Assembly (NCBI GenBank): GCA_903854725.1
Contig: CAINWZ010000018.1
Location: 1-43,760 of the forward strand
Origin: an uncultured Bacteroidota bacterium
GTDB lineage: Bacteria; Bacteroidota; Bacteroidia; Chitinophagales; Chitinophagaceae
Direction of reading: 5' to 3'
Length of the DNA stretch: 43,760 nt
Under the pieces are notes generated by a model. It was not told the origin of the DNA and ran no database searches. It was given only the letters and a program-made list of their open reading frames with translations. The position numbers were made by a program, and so were the translations under genes. Below are positions 34,109 to 43,433 of this stretch, one piece after another (position 1 is the first letter of the stretch; every line of letters begins with the position of its first letter).

Positions 34109-35107
34109 TTATTTTTTAATGATTCTTGGAATTTTTTGATCTATTAACATTAAATCAGCAAGTACTATTGCTGTCACTGCTTCTAAAACTACAGGAACTC
34201 TAAGTGCTATACATAAATCGTGTCTTCCTTTTACTGAAAAATTTTCTTGCTCATTGGTTTCCCAATTGAGTGTGATTTGCTCTTTAGGTGTTGACGAAGT
34301 AGGTTTTACTGCTATTCTAAACACTAAATCATTCCCATTCGTATAACCGCCTACCACCCCACCTGCATGATTTGATTTTGTTTTACCTGAAGCATCCACT
34401 ATGGCATCATTATGATCTACACCAAACATAGAAGCCGCTGCAAAGCCGGTTCCAAATTCAATACCTCTAATAGCTGGGATAGCAAAAACGGCATGGCTAA
34501 TTAAAGATTCAACTGAATTAAAAAAATGCTCTCCTAAACCAATAGGCAACCCTTTCACCACACATTCTACTATACCTCCCACACTATCTTTATTGTCAAT
34601 GGCTCTTTGTAATCCTTTTTCTATATCTGCTTCTCCGCCAATACTCACTATATGGGCATTAACAGAAATAGTATTTAATAATTTTTTGGCTATAACACCT
34701 GCTCCCACTAATGCTGCAGTTAATCTTCCACTAAAATGTCCGCCTCCTCTATAATCTTCAAAGCCTCCAAATTTATGGTGCGCTGTAAAATCAGCATGAC
34801 CTGGCCTTGGCACAGCACGTTGTTTTTCATAATCTCCACTTCTTGTGTTATTATTTTCAAAGAGCATCATTATAGGTGCTCCTGTAGTAGTATCATTAAA
34901 TAAACCGGCTTTAAAAATTGGTATGTCGTCTTCTTGTCTTGGAGTAGTTCCTTTTTGTTTTCCTCCCTTGCGTCGCTCCATATCTTCAACAAAATCAGCA
35001 GCTTGTAATGGCAAACCAGCAGGACAACCATCCACAGTTATCCCTACACAAGCGCCATGCGACTCGCCAAATATTTGTACACTAAATAAGGTTCCGAATT
35101 TGTTCAT
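34109..35107 (-). CDS. aroC: Chorismate synthase
   Basis: 332 residues, slightly short for the family. Signatures are FGESHGACVGITVDGCPAG, GGKQKGTTPRQEDD, RPGHADFTAHHKFGGFEDYRGGG and FRIAVKPTSS. The third signature reads GGGHFSGRLTA where most bacteria have GGGRSSARETA, a variant I associate with Bacteroidota. It makes chorismate from EPSP with reduced FMN. It lies 31 bp downstream of aroA. Confidence 0.96.
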   Translation of the reverse strand: MNKFGTLFSVQIFGESHGACVGITVDGCPAGLPLQAADFVEDMERRKGGKQKGTTPRQEDDIPIFKAGLFNDTTTGAPIMMLFENNNTRSGDYEKQRAVPRPGHADFTAHHKFGGFEDYRGGGHFSGRLTAALVGAGVIAKKLLNTISVNAHIVSIGGEADIEKGLQRAIDNKDSVGGIVECVVKGLPIGLGEHFFNSVESLISHAVFAIPAIRGIEFGTGFAAASMFGVDHNDAIVDASGKTKSNHAGGVVGGYTNGNDLVFRIAVKPTSSTPKEQITLNWETNEQENFSVKGRHDLCIALRVPVVLEAVTAIVLADLMLIDQKIPRIIKK

Positions 35108-35138
35108 GTCTTTATTTCGTTATTACAAGGTAAGAAAT

Positions 35139-36446
35139 TTATTGTATATCCACTTTTGCACCAACTTGCTGCAAATGCGTAAAGAAATCGGTATAGGATT
35201 TATGGATGGCTTCCGCCTCTGTTATTTCTATAGGTCCATTGGCCACTAAAGCCGCTACCGCACATGCCATTGCAATACGATGATCGTGTTGTGAAAAAAC
35301 AGTTGTCGATTGAATCGTTGTTCCTCCATGTATGCTCATGATATCACCCTCTAAATTGATACGAATACCCATTTTCGCAAACTCCGTTTGCAATGTCAAC
35401 CCTCTATCGCTTTCTTTATGTGCTAATCTACTCACTCCTTTAATAGTGGTTACTCCTTTGCAAACTGCAGCCAAAGCCACTAAAGGAGGGAATAAGTCGG
35501 GGCAATCTGTTGCATCAAATTCAAAGGCAGTTAAAGATGCAAGTCTATTTGAATTGGATGCATTGTCATTACTATCAGATTCCTCTCCCACTATAATTCC
35601 ATCCACATGTATTACGATACTAGCATGTGCACTTATTAAGGCACTGATAATCTTTTTATCTGCTTGCGTAGAATTCAATTGCAAACCCTTCACTTTTAAA
35701 GGACCTGCAATGGCACCTGCTACTAATAAGAAGGCTGCACCACTCCAATCACCTTCCACGGTATATTCTATAACAGGTTGTAAAGGGGTATGTTCATAAA
35801 AACGGAAGCTTTCATAATTTGTATGTTTTACATTCCATCCGAATGAATTTAAAACAGCTAAGGTTAAATCTATATAAGGTCTGCTTTTCAAATTTACTAC
35901 CTTAATTTCTACATCATACTTTTCAGTGGCAGCATAAGCCATTAACAATCCTGTTAAAAATTGAGAACTCAATGATCCATCTACTGTTATGCTTGATGCT
36001 TTTAAAGGACCTTGAATTTGAATAGGTAAAAAACCTTCTTGTGATTGTATACCGACTCCAATTTTTGGCAATATTTCATCGAAAAAATGCATGGGTCTTT
36101 TTACCAAGCTTCCTTTTCCTTCTATCTTGATAGATTGACTACTTAGTGCAGCAATAGGCGTAAACATTCTTATACCTAAACCACTTTCTCCGCAATTCAT
36201 TGTGGGACCAATAGGATGTACTCCATTAGAATCTACTGTAACTGTTGATGGACTTACCTCAACAACTGCTCCTAATTTTTGAATAACATCCAAAGCAGCA
36301 ACATCGTCATTGGAATGTCCTGGATTGTGAATAATTGTTTTTCCTGTATGTAATAATGCCGCAGCACAAGCTCTTTGCATACTGCTTTTACTTGCTGGCG
36401 CTATTTGCGAACCACTAATTTTACTTGGATAAACTATCGCACGCAT
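35139..36446 (-). CDS. aroA: 3-phosphoshikimate 1-carboxyvinyltransferase (EPSP synthase)
   Basis: 435 residues. Motifs: APASKSSMQRACAAA (substrate lysine Lys20), DCPDLFPPLVALAAV with the catalytic Asp region, LAHKESDRG and HDHRIAMACAVAAL. The PEP/glyphosate loop that reads LGNAGTAMRP in E. coli is CGESGLGIRMF at 85-95, so the Thr97 and Pro101 positions are Leu and Met. This is a divergent EPSP synthase, and reduced glyphosate sensitivity is possible but unproven. It follows aroB after 1 bp. Confidence 0.95.
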   Translation of the reverse strand: MRAIVYPSKISGSQIAPASKSSMQRACAAALLHTGKTIIHNPGHSNDDVAALDVIQKLGAVVEVSPSTVTVDSNGVHPIGPTMNCGESGLGIRMFTPIAALSSQSIKIEGKGSLVKRPMHFFDEILPKIGVGIQSQEGFLPIQIQGPLKASSITVDGSLSSQFLTGLLMAYAATEKYDVEIKVVNLKSRPYIDLTLAVLNSFGWNVKHTNYESFRFYEHTPLQPVIEYTVEGDWSGAAFLLVAGAIAGPLKVKGLQLNSTQADKKIISALISAHASIVIHVDGIIVGEESDSNDNASNSNRLASLTAFEFDATDCPDLFPPLVALAAVCKGVTTIKGVSRLAHKESDRGLTLQTEFAKMGIRINLEGDIMSIHGGTTIQSTTVFSQHDHRIAMACAVAALVANGPIEITEAEAIHKSYTDFFTHLQQVGAKVDIQ

Positions 36447-36447
36447 T

Positions 36448-37470
36448 TTATGAATACAACTTTATTAATTTTTCTAATGATTTCATAGGAACCGTTTCAT
36501 ACACCGCTTTTCCCATTTTTTGTAAAAGCACATATTGCATTCCTGCATTGGCTTTCTTTTTGTCCTTTTGCATTACCTGCATTGCATCTTCTATATTAAA
36601 ATGCATACTAGTTGGCAAACCATACTTCTTTAAAGTATCTATAAGCAAACCTGTATCGTTAAAGCCTTGTAATACTTGAGAAATCTTGGCAGCATACACC
36701 ATCCCAATACTTATGGCATGTCCATGTAACAAAGCATGCTCATTCTCAATAGCATGTCCTAGGGTATGTCCAAAATTCAACAACTTACGATCCCCTTTTT
36801 CAAACTCATCTTGCTGAACCACTTTTACTTTTATGCGAACATTTTTTTCGATAAGTATTTGTAATGCTTTTTTATTTTTTTGATAATATGCCAAGTCATG
36901 ACTTGCCAAATTCTTCATCATGGCTGCATCTTTAATAGCTGCATGTTTAATAATTTCTGCAAAGCCATTTTCCCATTGATGTGTTGGCAAGGTTTTTAAA
37001 AAGTCAAGATCATATAAGAGAAATGAAGGTTGTCTAATTAACCCCACCATATTTTTATACAAACCAACGTCTATACCATTTTTTCCCCCAATGGAAGCAT
37101 CTACCATAGCCAAAATGGTAGTGGGCACAAAACCTACTGCCACCCCTCGCATATAGACACCTGCAACATAACCTACCATATCGGTTACGACACCACCGCC
37201 TACGCCAATAAGCACAGACTGTCTTGTAGCCCCAAAATTGAGTAAGGCATCAATAATAAAATTGACTGTAGCTTGTTGCTTATGTTCTTCGCCCGATGGA
37301 ATAATAATTGTTTTCTTTCCAGCAAATTTCTTTTCATGTAATGCATATACATTTTCATCTGTTATATAAAATGCATTCGCTTTGTCTACCATTTTGCCAA
37401 TAGCAGCAAACTTACCCTCCCAAAAAAAGGATACTGTTGTAGTCGAAAATTTTACTTTCCAGTTTTTCAT
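36448..37470 (-). CDS. aroB: 3-dehydroquinate synthase
   Basis: 340 residues. NAD-binding and metal motifs: IPSGEEHKQ, GVGGGVVTDMVGYVAGVYMRG, VPTTILAMVDASIGGKNGID, NGFAEIIKHAAI, LNFGHTLGHAIEN and LLHGHAISIGM. The Glu/His/His zinc ligands lie in the last three. It closes the first ring of the shikimate pathway. It is one base upstream of aroA and 82 bp downstream of the DAHP synthase gene. Confidence 0.97.
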   Translation of the reverse strand: MKNWKVKFSTTTVSFFWEGKFAAIGKMVDKANAFYITDENVYALHEKKFAGKKTIIIPSGEEHKQQATVNFIIDALLNFGATRQSVLIGVGGGVVTDMVGYVAGVYMRGVAVGFVPTTILAMVDASIGGKNGIDVGLYKNMVGLIRQPSFLLYDLDFLKTLPTHQWENGFAEIIKHAAIKDAAMMKNLASHDLAYYQKNKKALQILIEKNVRIKVKVVQQDEFEKGDRKLLNFGHTLGHAIENEHALLHGHAISIGMVYAAKISQVLQGFNDTGLLIDTLKKYGLPTSMHFNIEDAMQVMQKDKKKANAGMQYVLLQKMGKAVYETVPMKSLEKLIKLYS

Positions 37471-37552
37471 TTCTTTTATTAAAGATTTCTTATTTTAAAA
37501 AACCATCGCAGCATTTATGATTAAAATTACAAGGCTTTTACTTATTCCTAAG

Positions 37553-38647
37553 TTAACTATTCATTATCTTGTTTTGGTGATTGATACTTTCCATATGCAC
37601 CGCATCCATATATTTGGTAATAAAATCTTCACTCAAGCCAACTTTACTTCCTTTACCCACTGCACGCTCTAAAATCTCGTTCCAGCGATTGGTTTGTAAA
37701 ATAGTGATGTCATTATTTTTCTTGTATTCACCAATTTTTTCTGCCACTTTCATACGTGTAGACAAAACTTGCAATAACTCATCATCTAACTGATTAATTT
37801 GTTGACGTAATTTTTCTAATGCAGCATGAAATTCTGCAGAAGCAACATCATCTTTTCTCCAACGAATAGCTTCCAACATTTCCTTTAACACTTCTGGTGT
37901 GATTTGTTGTTTCGCATCACTCCATGCATTATCTGGATCAATATGAGATTCAATAATTAAACCATCAAAATCTAAGTCAATTGCTTGTTGCGCTACTTCT
38001 TGCAAAATATCACGACGTCCACAAATATGCGAAGGATCATTAATCATCGGTATACCTGGGTAACGACGCTTCATCTCAATAGCCAAATGCCACATAGGTG
38101 CATTTCTAAATTCTGTATTACCATAAGAACTAAAACCTCTGTGAATTAATCCTAGTTCTTCTATGCCCGCTTTGGCAATACGCTCCATACCACCAATCCA
38201 CAATTCCAAGTCTGGATTTATGGGATTCTTAATTAATACAGGCACTTTCACCCCCTTTAAGGCGTCTGCAATTTCTTGCACACTAAAAGGATTCACCGTG
38301 GTACGCGCTCCTACCCATAAAACATCCACATCAAAATGTAAAGCATCTTCTACTTGTTTAGCGGTAGCTACTTCCACTGCAACAGGCATGCCAGTTTCTT
38401 TCTTGGCTTGTTGTAACCAAGGCAATCCCTTGGTTCCAATACCTTCAAAGCTTCCTGGTCTTGTTCTTGGTTTCCAAATACCTGCACGCATAATATCTAC
38501 TTTACCCGTTGCAGCTAATCGAATAGCAGTTTGCATCACTTGTTCTTCTGTCTCTGCACTGCAAGGACCAGAAATAATCAAAGGTGATTTTTTTAATAAA
38601 ATGCTTACTTTTTGTTGTTGCTCTGTTAAGTCTCCCATTTTTTCCAA
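37553..38647 (-). CDS. Bifunctional DAHP synthase / chorismate mutase
   Basis: 364 residues. The N-terminal type I-beta DAHP synthase (about 10-265) shows ISGPCSAETEEQV, MRAGIWKPRTRPGSFEGIG, WVGARTTVNPFS, LIKNPINPD, LGLIHRGFSSYG and DPSHICGRRD. The C-terminal AroQ-type chorismate mutase (about 275-360) shows LRQQINQLDDELLQVLSTRM and VAEKIGEYKK. It catalyses both the first step of the shikimate pathway and chorismate to prephenate. The mutase domain probably also serves as a prephenate/chorismate sensor on the synthase. The mutase is absent from PheA and TyrA here, so this fusion is the only chorismate mutase in the window. Confidence 0.96.
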   Translation of the reverse strand: MEKMGDLTEQQQKVSILLKKSPLIISGPCSAETEEQVMQTAIRLAATGKVDIMRAGIWKPRTRPGSFEGIGTKGLPWLQQAKKETGMPVAVEVATAKQVEDALHFDVDVLWVGARTTVNPFSVQEIADALKGVKVPVLIKNPINPDLELWIGGMERIAKAGIEELGLIHRGFSSYGNTEFRNAPMWHLAIEMKRRYPGIPMINDPSHICGRRDILQEVAQQAIDLDFDGLIIESHIDPDNAWSDAKQQITPEVLKEMLEAIRWRKDDVASAEFHAALEKLRQQINQLDDELLQVLSTRMKVAEKIGEYKKNNDITILQTNRWNEILERAVGKGSKVGLSEDFITKYMDAVHMESINHQNKIMNS

Positions 38648-38701
38648 TTTTATATTTTAATATTTATTTTATTGCTTTACTTTTTTAAAGTAATTAAAGA
38701 A

Positions 38702-40522
38702 CTATCCTTCTTTTCTAGAAAATCCTTTTGGACCACCACTATCAGCATCATTCATTCTGATACGACGGCCTTTATAGTTTTTACCATCTACTGCATTAAT
38801 CATTTGTTTGGCAGCACCTGATTCAATTTCTACCCAGCTATTCATATCGCGCATATCAATTTTTCCTAAAGCTTCTTTTCGCAAGTCGCTCATATCTAAT
38901 ATAAATTGTAAAAAACTAGCTTTGTAAAAACCATCTTTGGTACCTAAGTTCACAAATAAACGGGTATAGCCACTTGCTCCTCTTTCCGCACCACGACTTC
39001 CACGATCTACTGGTGTACGTTCCATACCACGATCATTGCTTCTAGTTCTGCCGCGATCTGCACCGCCAAATTCTTGACGACCTCTGTCTCGATTGCGATC
39101 TTGTTGTTGCATTGGTTCACGACGTCCTCTTTCTGCAGTGCGTATATTTAAATCTTGTGCATTTTCATAATAACTTAAGAATCGGTTAAATTCTAAAGCA
39201 GCGACACGCTTTAATATTTCTTCCTTGCTCATATCGGCAAATTTTTCAGCCAACATAGGAACATAAGTTTCATAATCGCCATGACTTACATCGGTAGACA
39301 TTAACTTATCCATTACATGGAAAAATTGTTTTCTACAAACATCCTTACCGCTAGGTATATCTAATTTATGGAAAGTACACTTGTTCATGTTTTCAATCTG
39401 ACGTAAACGATACGATTCACGTGCATGCACGATGGATATACATATACCCTGACTTCCTGCACGACCTGTACGACCACTTCTATGTGTATATACTTCTACA
39501 TCATCTGGTAATTCAAAATTGATGACGTGCGTAATGCCTTTTACATCGATACCTCTAGCAGCCACATCCGTTGCAATTAATAATTGTAAAGTTTTATCTC
39601 TAAACTGACCCATTACTCTATCACGTTGTTGCTGTGTTAAGTCACCATGGATAGCATCAATATCATAACCCTCACGCGTTAAACGTTGTGCTACTTCTTG
39701 TGCATCTGCTTTAGTTCTTGTAAAAATGATACCATAAATGCCTGGGTTAAAATCAATGATTCTTTTTAAAGTCTCATAACGATGTTGCGCAGACGTTAAA
39801 TAATATTGATGGTCAATACTTTTATTCGTAGCATTTACTTTACCAATAGTTACTTCTACTGGCTCTTTCATGTAACGCTTACTTACTTTTCTAATTTCAG
39901 CAGGCATCGTAGCACTAAACAACCAAATACTTTCTCTATTAGGTGTATTTTTTAAGATAAATTCAATGTCATCTTGGAAGCCCATATTTAACATTTCATC
40001 AGCTTCATCCAATACTACATATTCAATTTTCTCTAAGTTGATTGCTTTTCTTTCAATCAAGTCAATCAATCTACCTGGAGTGGCAACTACTACTTGCACC
40101 CCTCTTTTTAAATCTTTAATTTGCAAACCAATTGAAGTTCCGCCATACACTGCTAATACTTGTAAACCTGGAATATGTTTTTTAAACAAATTCATTTCGC
40201 TTACAATCTGCATACATAATTCTCTAGTAGGACATACCACTAAAGCTTGCGGAAATTTATCGGTTGTTTTAATTAATTGCAATAAAGGCAAACCAAACGC
40301 TGCTGTTTTACCCGTACCTGTTTGCGCTAGTCCAATAAAATCTTTGGTACCACTTATTAAAACAGGAATAGAACGCTCCTGAATTTCAGTAGCATGTGTA
40401 TAGCCTAATTCTGTTACCGCCTTTACTAATTGTTCATTGATACCAATTTCAGTAAACGTCTTTTTCGACTTGACTGCTTCTATCAATTCATTGGTAATTT
40501 CCATCTCTTCTTTCTTCTTCAT
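38702..40522 (-). CDS. DEAD-box RNA helicase with RG-rich linker and DbpA-type RNA-binding domain
   Basis: 606 residues. Helicase core (about 20-380): Q motif region, AQTGTGKTAAF (66-76), PTREL, TPGRLID, DEADEML, SAT (203-205), TDVAARGIDV and HRSGRTGRAG. The arginine/glycine/aspartate-rich linker at about 461-518 contains repeated DRGR/ERG units and looks disordered. The C-terminal DbpA RNA-binding domain spans about 519-595. It is similar to DeaD/CsdA helicases that act in ribosome assembly and cold adaptation. It sits inside the aromatic operon between tyrA (48 bp) and the DAHP synthase gene (54 bp). Its own promoter is possible but not identified. Confidence 0.95.
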   Translation of the reverse strand: MKKKEEMEITNELIEAVKSKKTFTEIGINEQLVKAVTELGYTHATEIQERSIPVLISGTKDFIGLAQTGTGKTAAFGLPLLQLIKTTDKFPQALVVCPTRELCMQIVSEMNLFKKHIPGLQVLAVYGGTSIGLQIKDLKRGVQVVVATPGRLIDLIERKAINLEKIEYVVLDEADEMLNMGFQDDIEFILKNTPNRESIWLFSATMPAEIRKVSKRYMKEPVEVTIGKVNATNKSIDHQYYLTSAQHRYETLKRIIDFNPGIYGIIFTRTKADAQEVAQRLTREGYDIDAIHGDLTQQQRDRVMGQFRDKTLQLLIATDVAARGIDVKGITHVINFELPDDVEVYTHRSGRTGRAGSQGICISIVHARESYRLRQIENMNKCTFHKLDIPSGKDVCRKQFFHVMDKLMSTDVSHGDYETYVPMLAEKFADMSKEEILKRVAALEFNRFLSYYENAQDLNIRTAERGRREPMQQQDRNRDRGRQEFGGADRGRTRSNDRGMERTPVDRGSRGAERGASGYTRLFVNLGTKDGFYKASFLQFILDMSDLRKEALGKIDMRDMNSWVEIESGAAKQMINAVDGKNYKGRRIRMNDADSGGPKGFSRKEG

Positions 40523-40570
40523 TTTTTATATTTTTTGCTAAGTCACCTTACGCGCTTCGCTTTTTTTTAA

Positions 40571-41410
40571 TTATTTTAAAATCCTTTTTATTTGATTGGC
40601 ATTTTGAATCAACTCCAATAAGTAAGCTGGGTTTTCTTTTTCCAAGCTAGCTTTGAATTTTTTCAATTGACTAATATGCTCATTCAAAACATCTAATACA
40701 TTTTCTTTGTTTTGCATAAAAATGGGAACCCACATTTCTGCATTTGACTTGGCCAAACGCACTGTGCTTTCAAAACCACTACTCGCTAACTCAAAAATTG
40801 CATCCGACTCTTTTTCCTTCTCTAACACTGTATTAGCCAATGCAAAAGAAGTGATGTGTGAGATATGACTCACATACGCTACATGTATGTCATGTTTAAT
40901 GGCATTCATATAAAGTATATGCATACCCAAAGCTTGATATAATTTTTCTACCAATTGTAATGCATCAACATCTATTTGCTCTTTGTTACAAATAATCGTA
41001 GCCTTATCAACAAAAGCATCGTCTTGTGCTGCTGTTGGACCACTAAATTCTGTCCCCCACATAGGATGTGTTGGAACAAAACGTCCTTTGTTAACATGCG
41101 CATTTGCAATGTTTACAATACTTTCTTTGGTAGAACCTAGATCAAAAACAACTTGCTTGTTCACTAAGTGTAAGATAGTGGGCAATAAATTTTCAGCCAC
41201 GTTAATGGGAGTTGCAATAGCAATAATATCAGAAGCTGCAATAGCCTCTTCTAGTAACATTATTTCATCTACAATACCCAATTGCAAGGCAAGGTTTTGG
41301 TGTTCAATGTTTGAATCCACTCCAATAACTTTGGATACGATGCCTTTCTTTTTCAAAGACAACGCCAGTGAACCTCCCATTAAACCAATTCCAATGACTG
41401 TTAAACGCAT
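40571..41410 (-). CDS. tyrA: Prephenate dehydrogenase
   Basis: 279 residues. N-terminal NAD(P)-binding motif GIGLMGGSLALSLKK (7-21), then ATPINVAENLLP, FDLGSTKESI and THPMWGTEFSGPTAA, the prephenate dehydrogenase signature with the catalytic His nearby. An all-helical C-terminal dimerisation domain follows. No chorismate mutase or ACT domain is present. It converts prephenate to 4-hydroxyphenylpyruvate for tyrosine. It overlaps the end of the aminotransferase gene by 10 bp, indicating translational coupling. Confidence 0.94.
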   Translation of the reverse strand: MRLTVIGIGLMGGSLALSLKKKGIVSKVIGVDSNIEHQNLALQLGIVDEIMLLEEAIAASDIIAIATPINVAENLLPTILHLVNKQVVFDLGSTKESIVNIANAHVNKGRFVPTHPMWGTEFSGPTAAQDDAFVDKATIICNKEQIDVDALQLVEKLYQALGMHILYMNAIKHDIHVAYVSHISHITSFALANTVLEKEKESDAIFELASSGFESTVRLAKSNAEMWVPIFMQNKENVLDVLNEHISQLKKFKASLEKENPAYLLELIQNANQIKRILK

Positions 41411-42564
41411 GCTTCAATTCTTTTAATGGCGACACTAAATTTTTCTATGGAACCACATAAACTCACTCTGATGTATTCATTGCCTGCAGAACCAAAAATT
41501 CCACCAGGGGTAATAAAAACATTTGCATCGTATAATACCTTATCACTTAATGCATATCCATCTTTGTAAGTTGCGGGAATTTTGGCCCATACAAACATGC
41601 CTACTTGTTGTTTTGAGTAAACACATTTTAAAACATCTAATAACTCGAATACTTTTTCACGTCGTGCTGTATATATTTTATTCACGGAGTCATACCAACT
41701 TTGATCCAGACTTAATGCCTTAGCAGCGGCTAATTGCACTGGTAAAAACATGCCACTGTCCATGTTGGATTTAAACCTAAGTATTTCATTGATTCTATCT
41801 TCGGCAGCAATTAACATGCCTACTCTCCATCCTGCCATATTCTGACTTTTACTTAGAGAGTTTAATTCGATCACCACCTCTTTAGCCCCCTGTATAGATA
41901 ATAAACTTTCAGGCTTATCATTTAAAATAAAGGCATAAGGATTATCATGACAAATCAATATTTGATGCTTTTTTCCAAAGGCGACTATTTTTGCAAATAG
42001 TTCTTTCGTTGGCCTTTGGCCTGTTGGCATATGCGGATAATTCACCCACATTAACTTGACTTTTGATAAATCTGATTTTTCTAAATTTTCAAAGTCAGGC
42101 GCCCAACTGTTATCGGCAGTCAACTCATAGTATAACGGGGTCCCACCCGCTAATTTAACTGCACTTGTATATGTAGGATAACCAGGATTTGGAATTAATA
42201 CCTGATCGCCTTCATTTAAATAGGTCATACATATATGCATGATCCCTTCTTTACTTCCCAATAAGGGAAGTACCTCAGTAGCTGGATTAATATCCCCTAC
42301 TTTAAAATATTTTTTATACCAATTCGAAATAGCCTCTCTTAAAATAGGAGATCCTTTATAAGATTGATAACCATGTACATTTTCTTTATTGGCTTCTTCA
42401 TGCAACGTAGCAATCACATCTGGATGTGGAGGTAAATCGGGACTGCCTATCCCTAAATTAATAATCCCCTTACCCGCTTTATTGAGTTCATCAATTTCGC
42501 GCAGTTTGGTAGAAAAATAATATTCTCCAATACCTTCTAGTCTATGTGATACTGTCCAATTCAT
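41401..42564 (-). CDS. Class I/II pyridoxal-phosphate aminotransferase of the aromatic operon
   Basis: 387 residues, fold type I. Motifs: LGIGSPDLPPHPDV, GSKEGIMHICMTYL, NPGYPTYTSAV, NYPHMPTGQ, the PLP-binding lysine in LNSLSKSQNMAGWRVG, and the C-terminal arginine region EYIRVSLCGS. The common NNPTG segment reads PHMPTG. Its place between pheA (2 bp gap) and tyrA (10 bp overlap) argues for transamination of aromatic keto acids or prephenate. An aspartate- or LL-diaminopimelate-type substrate cannot be excluded from sequence alone. Confidence 0.88.
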   Translation of the reverse strand: MNWTVSHRLEGIGEYYFSTKLREIDELNKAGKGIINLGIGSPDLPPHPDVIATLHEEANKENVHGYQSYKGSPILREAISNWYKKYFKVGDINPATEVLPLLGSKEGIMHICMTYLNEGDQVLIPNPGYPTYTSAVKLAGGTPLYYELTADNSWAPDFENLEKSDLSKVKLMWVNYPHMPTGQRPTKELFAKIVAFGKKHQILICHDNPYAFILNDKPESLLSIQGAKEVVIELNSLSKSQNMAGWRVGMLIAAEDRINEILRFKSNMDSGMFLPVQLAAAKALSLDQSWYDSVNKIYTARREKVFELLDVLKCVYSKQQVGMFVWAKIPATYKDGYALSDKVLYDANVFITPGGIFGSAGNEYIRVSLCGSIEKFSVAIKRIEACV

Positions 42565-42566
42565 AT

Positions 42567-43403
42567 TTATCCTTTTACAACTTTACCCTTTTGATACATA
42601 CCGAATATCCTAATACTATTCGTTAGCGCTTTTACCTCTTCCAATACTTTTTCAATTTGTTTTTTTGTATCAAATTCTAAATCTGCATAAAAACCATATT
42701 TAAAAGTGCTTCCAGGAATAGGCATGCTTTGCAGCTTGCTTAAATTCACATTCCCTTGTGAAATTTTTGCTAATACTTTTGCGAGAATTCCTCTAGAATG
42801 ATCTGTTTGAAAATAAATAGAAGCTTTGTTCGAATTTTTTACTTCATTTTTTGAAGTAGTTGGTTCTACTATTAGAAAACGAGTAATATTATTCTTTAGC
42901 GTATGAATATCGGGTGTGATAATATTTAAATCAAACATTTGCGCTGCCAATTTGCTCGCAATGGCTGCAGTATGTTTGCTTTTATGTTGATGTACCATTT
43001 TAGCACTTAGTGCGGTATCCTCAGATTCTACCAATTTCCAATTGTGCTTTTCTAAATAATCTAAACATTGTAAAATAGCCATCGGATGACTATGCACTTC
43101 TTTAATATCTTCTAGTTTTACGCCAGGATAGGTCAATAGATTTTGACTAATAGATAAATACACTTCCCCAATTACTTGCAATTTACTTTTCTGCAATAAA
43201 TTATAGTTGGGAAGTATACTGCCTGCTATAGAATTTTCAATGGCCATTACTGCACCATCAGATAATTTAGCGTCTCCTCCCAATTGAACCACTTTTCTAA
43301 AAGTATCACAAGTAATCACCTCTACATTTTTACCAAAAAAATGCCTAGCTGCCACTTGGTGGAAACTCCCTTCGTACCCTTGTATTGCTACTTTTTTATT
43401 CAT
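42567..43403 (-). CDS. pheA: Prephenate dehydratase with ACT domain
   Basis: 278 residues. The catalytic domain (about 3-180) starts KVAIQGYEGSFHQVAARHFF and has the signature NITRFLIVEP (the Thr-Arg-Phe motif) near 170. The ACT regulatory domain (about 190-275) carries GILAKVLAKISQGNVNLSKL, a likely phenylalanine site. No chorismate mutase domain is attached. It makes phenylpyruvate. It is the first structural gene of the aromatic operon; its ATG directly follows the U-tract of an intrinsic terminator and a leader peptide ORF, so expression is likely controlled by attenuation. Confidence 0.96.
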   Translation of the reverse strand: MNKKVAIQGYEGSFHQVAARHFFGKNVEVITCDTFRKVVQLGGDAKLSDGAVMAIENSIAGSILPNYNLLQKSKLQVIGEVYLSISQNLLTYPGVKLEDIKEVHSHPMAILQCLDYLEKHNWKLVESEDTALSAKMVHQHKSKHTAAIASKLAAQMFDLNIITPDIHTLKNNITRFLIVEPTTSKNEVKNSNKASIYFQTDHSRGILAKVLAKISQGNVNLSKLQSMPIPGSTFKYGFYADLEFDTKKQIEKVLEEVKALTNSIRIFGMYQKGKVVKG

Positions 43404-43433
43404 AAAAAAAATCCCGGCTTTTTGGGCCGGGAT
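43404..43433 (-). terminator. Attenuator terminator in the pheA leader
   Basis: On the minus strand ATCCCGGC (43433-43426), loop CCAAAAA, GCCGGGAT (43418-43411) and a run of T to 43404, directly followed by the pheA ATG. An intrinsic terminator between a leader ORF and the operon has no upstream gene to end, so conditional termination is the natural reading. Confidence 0.88.

Noticed and set aside
38677..38693. TTACTTT/AAAGTAA hairpin between the helicase and DAHP synthase genes as a terminator
   Set aside because: The stem is AT-only with a three-base loop and no U-tract on the minus strand.
40545..40568. GCGCTTCGC followed by T8 as a terminator before the helicase gene
   Set aside because: The T-run is on the plus strand where no gene ends; on the minus strand the hairpin is short and lacks a U-tract.
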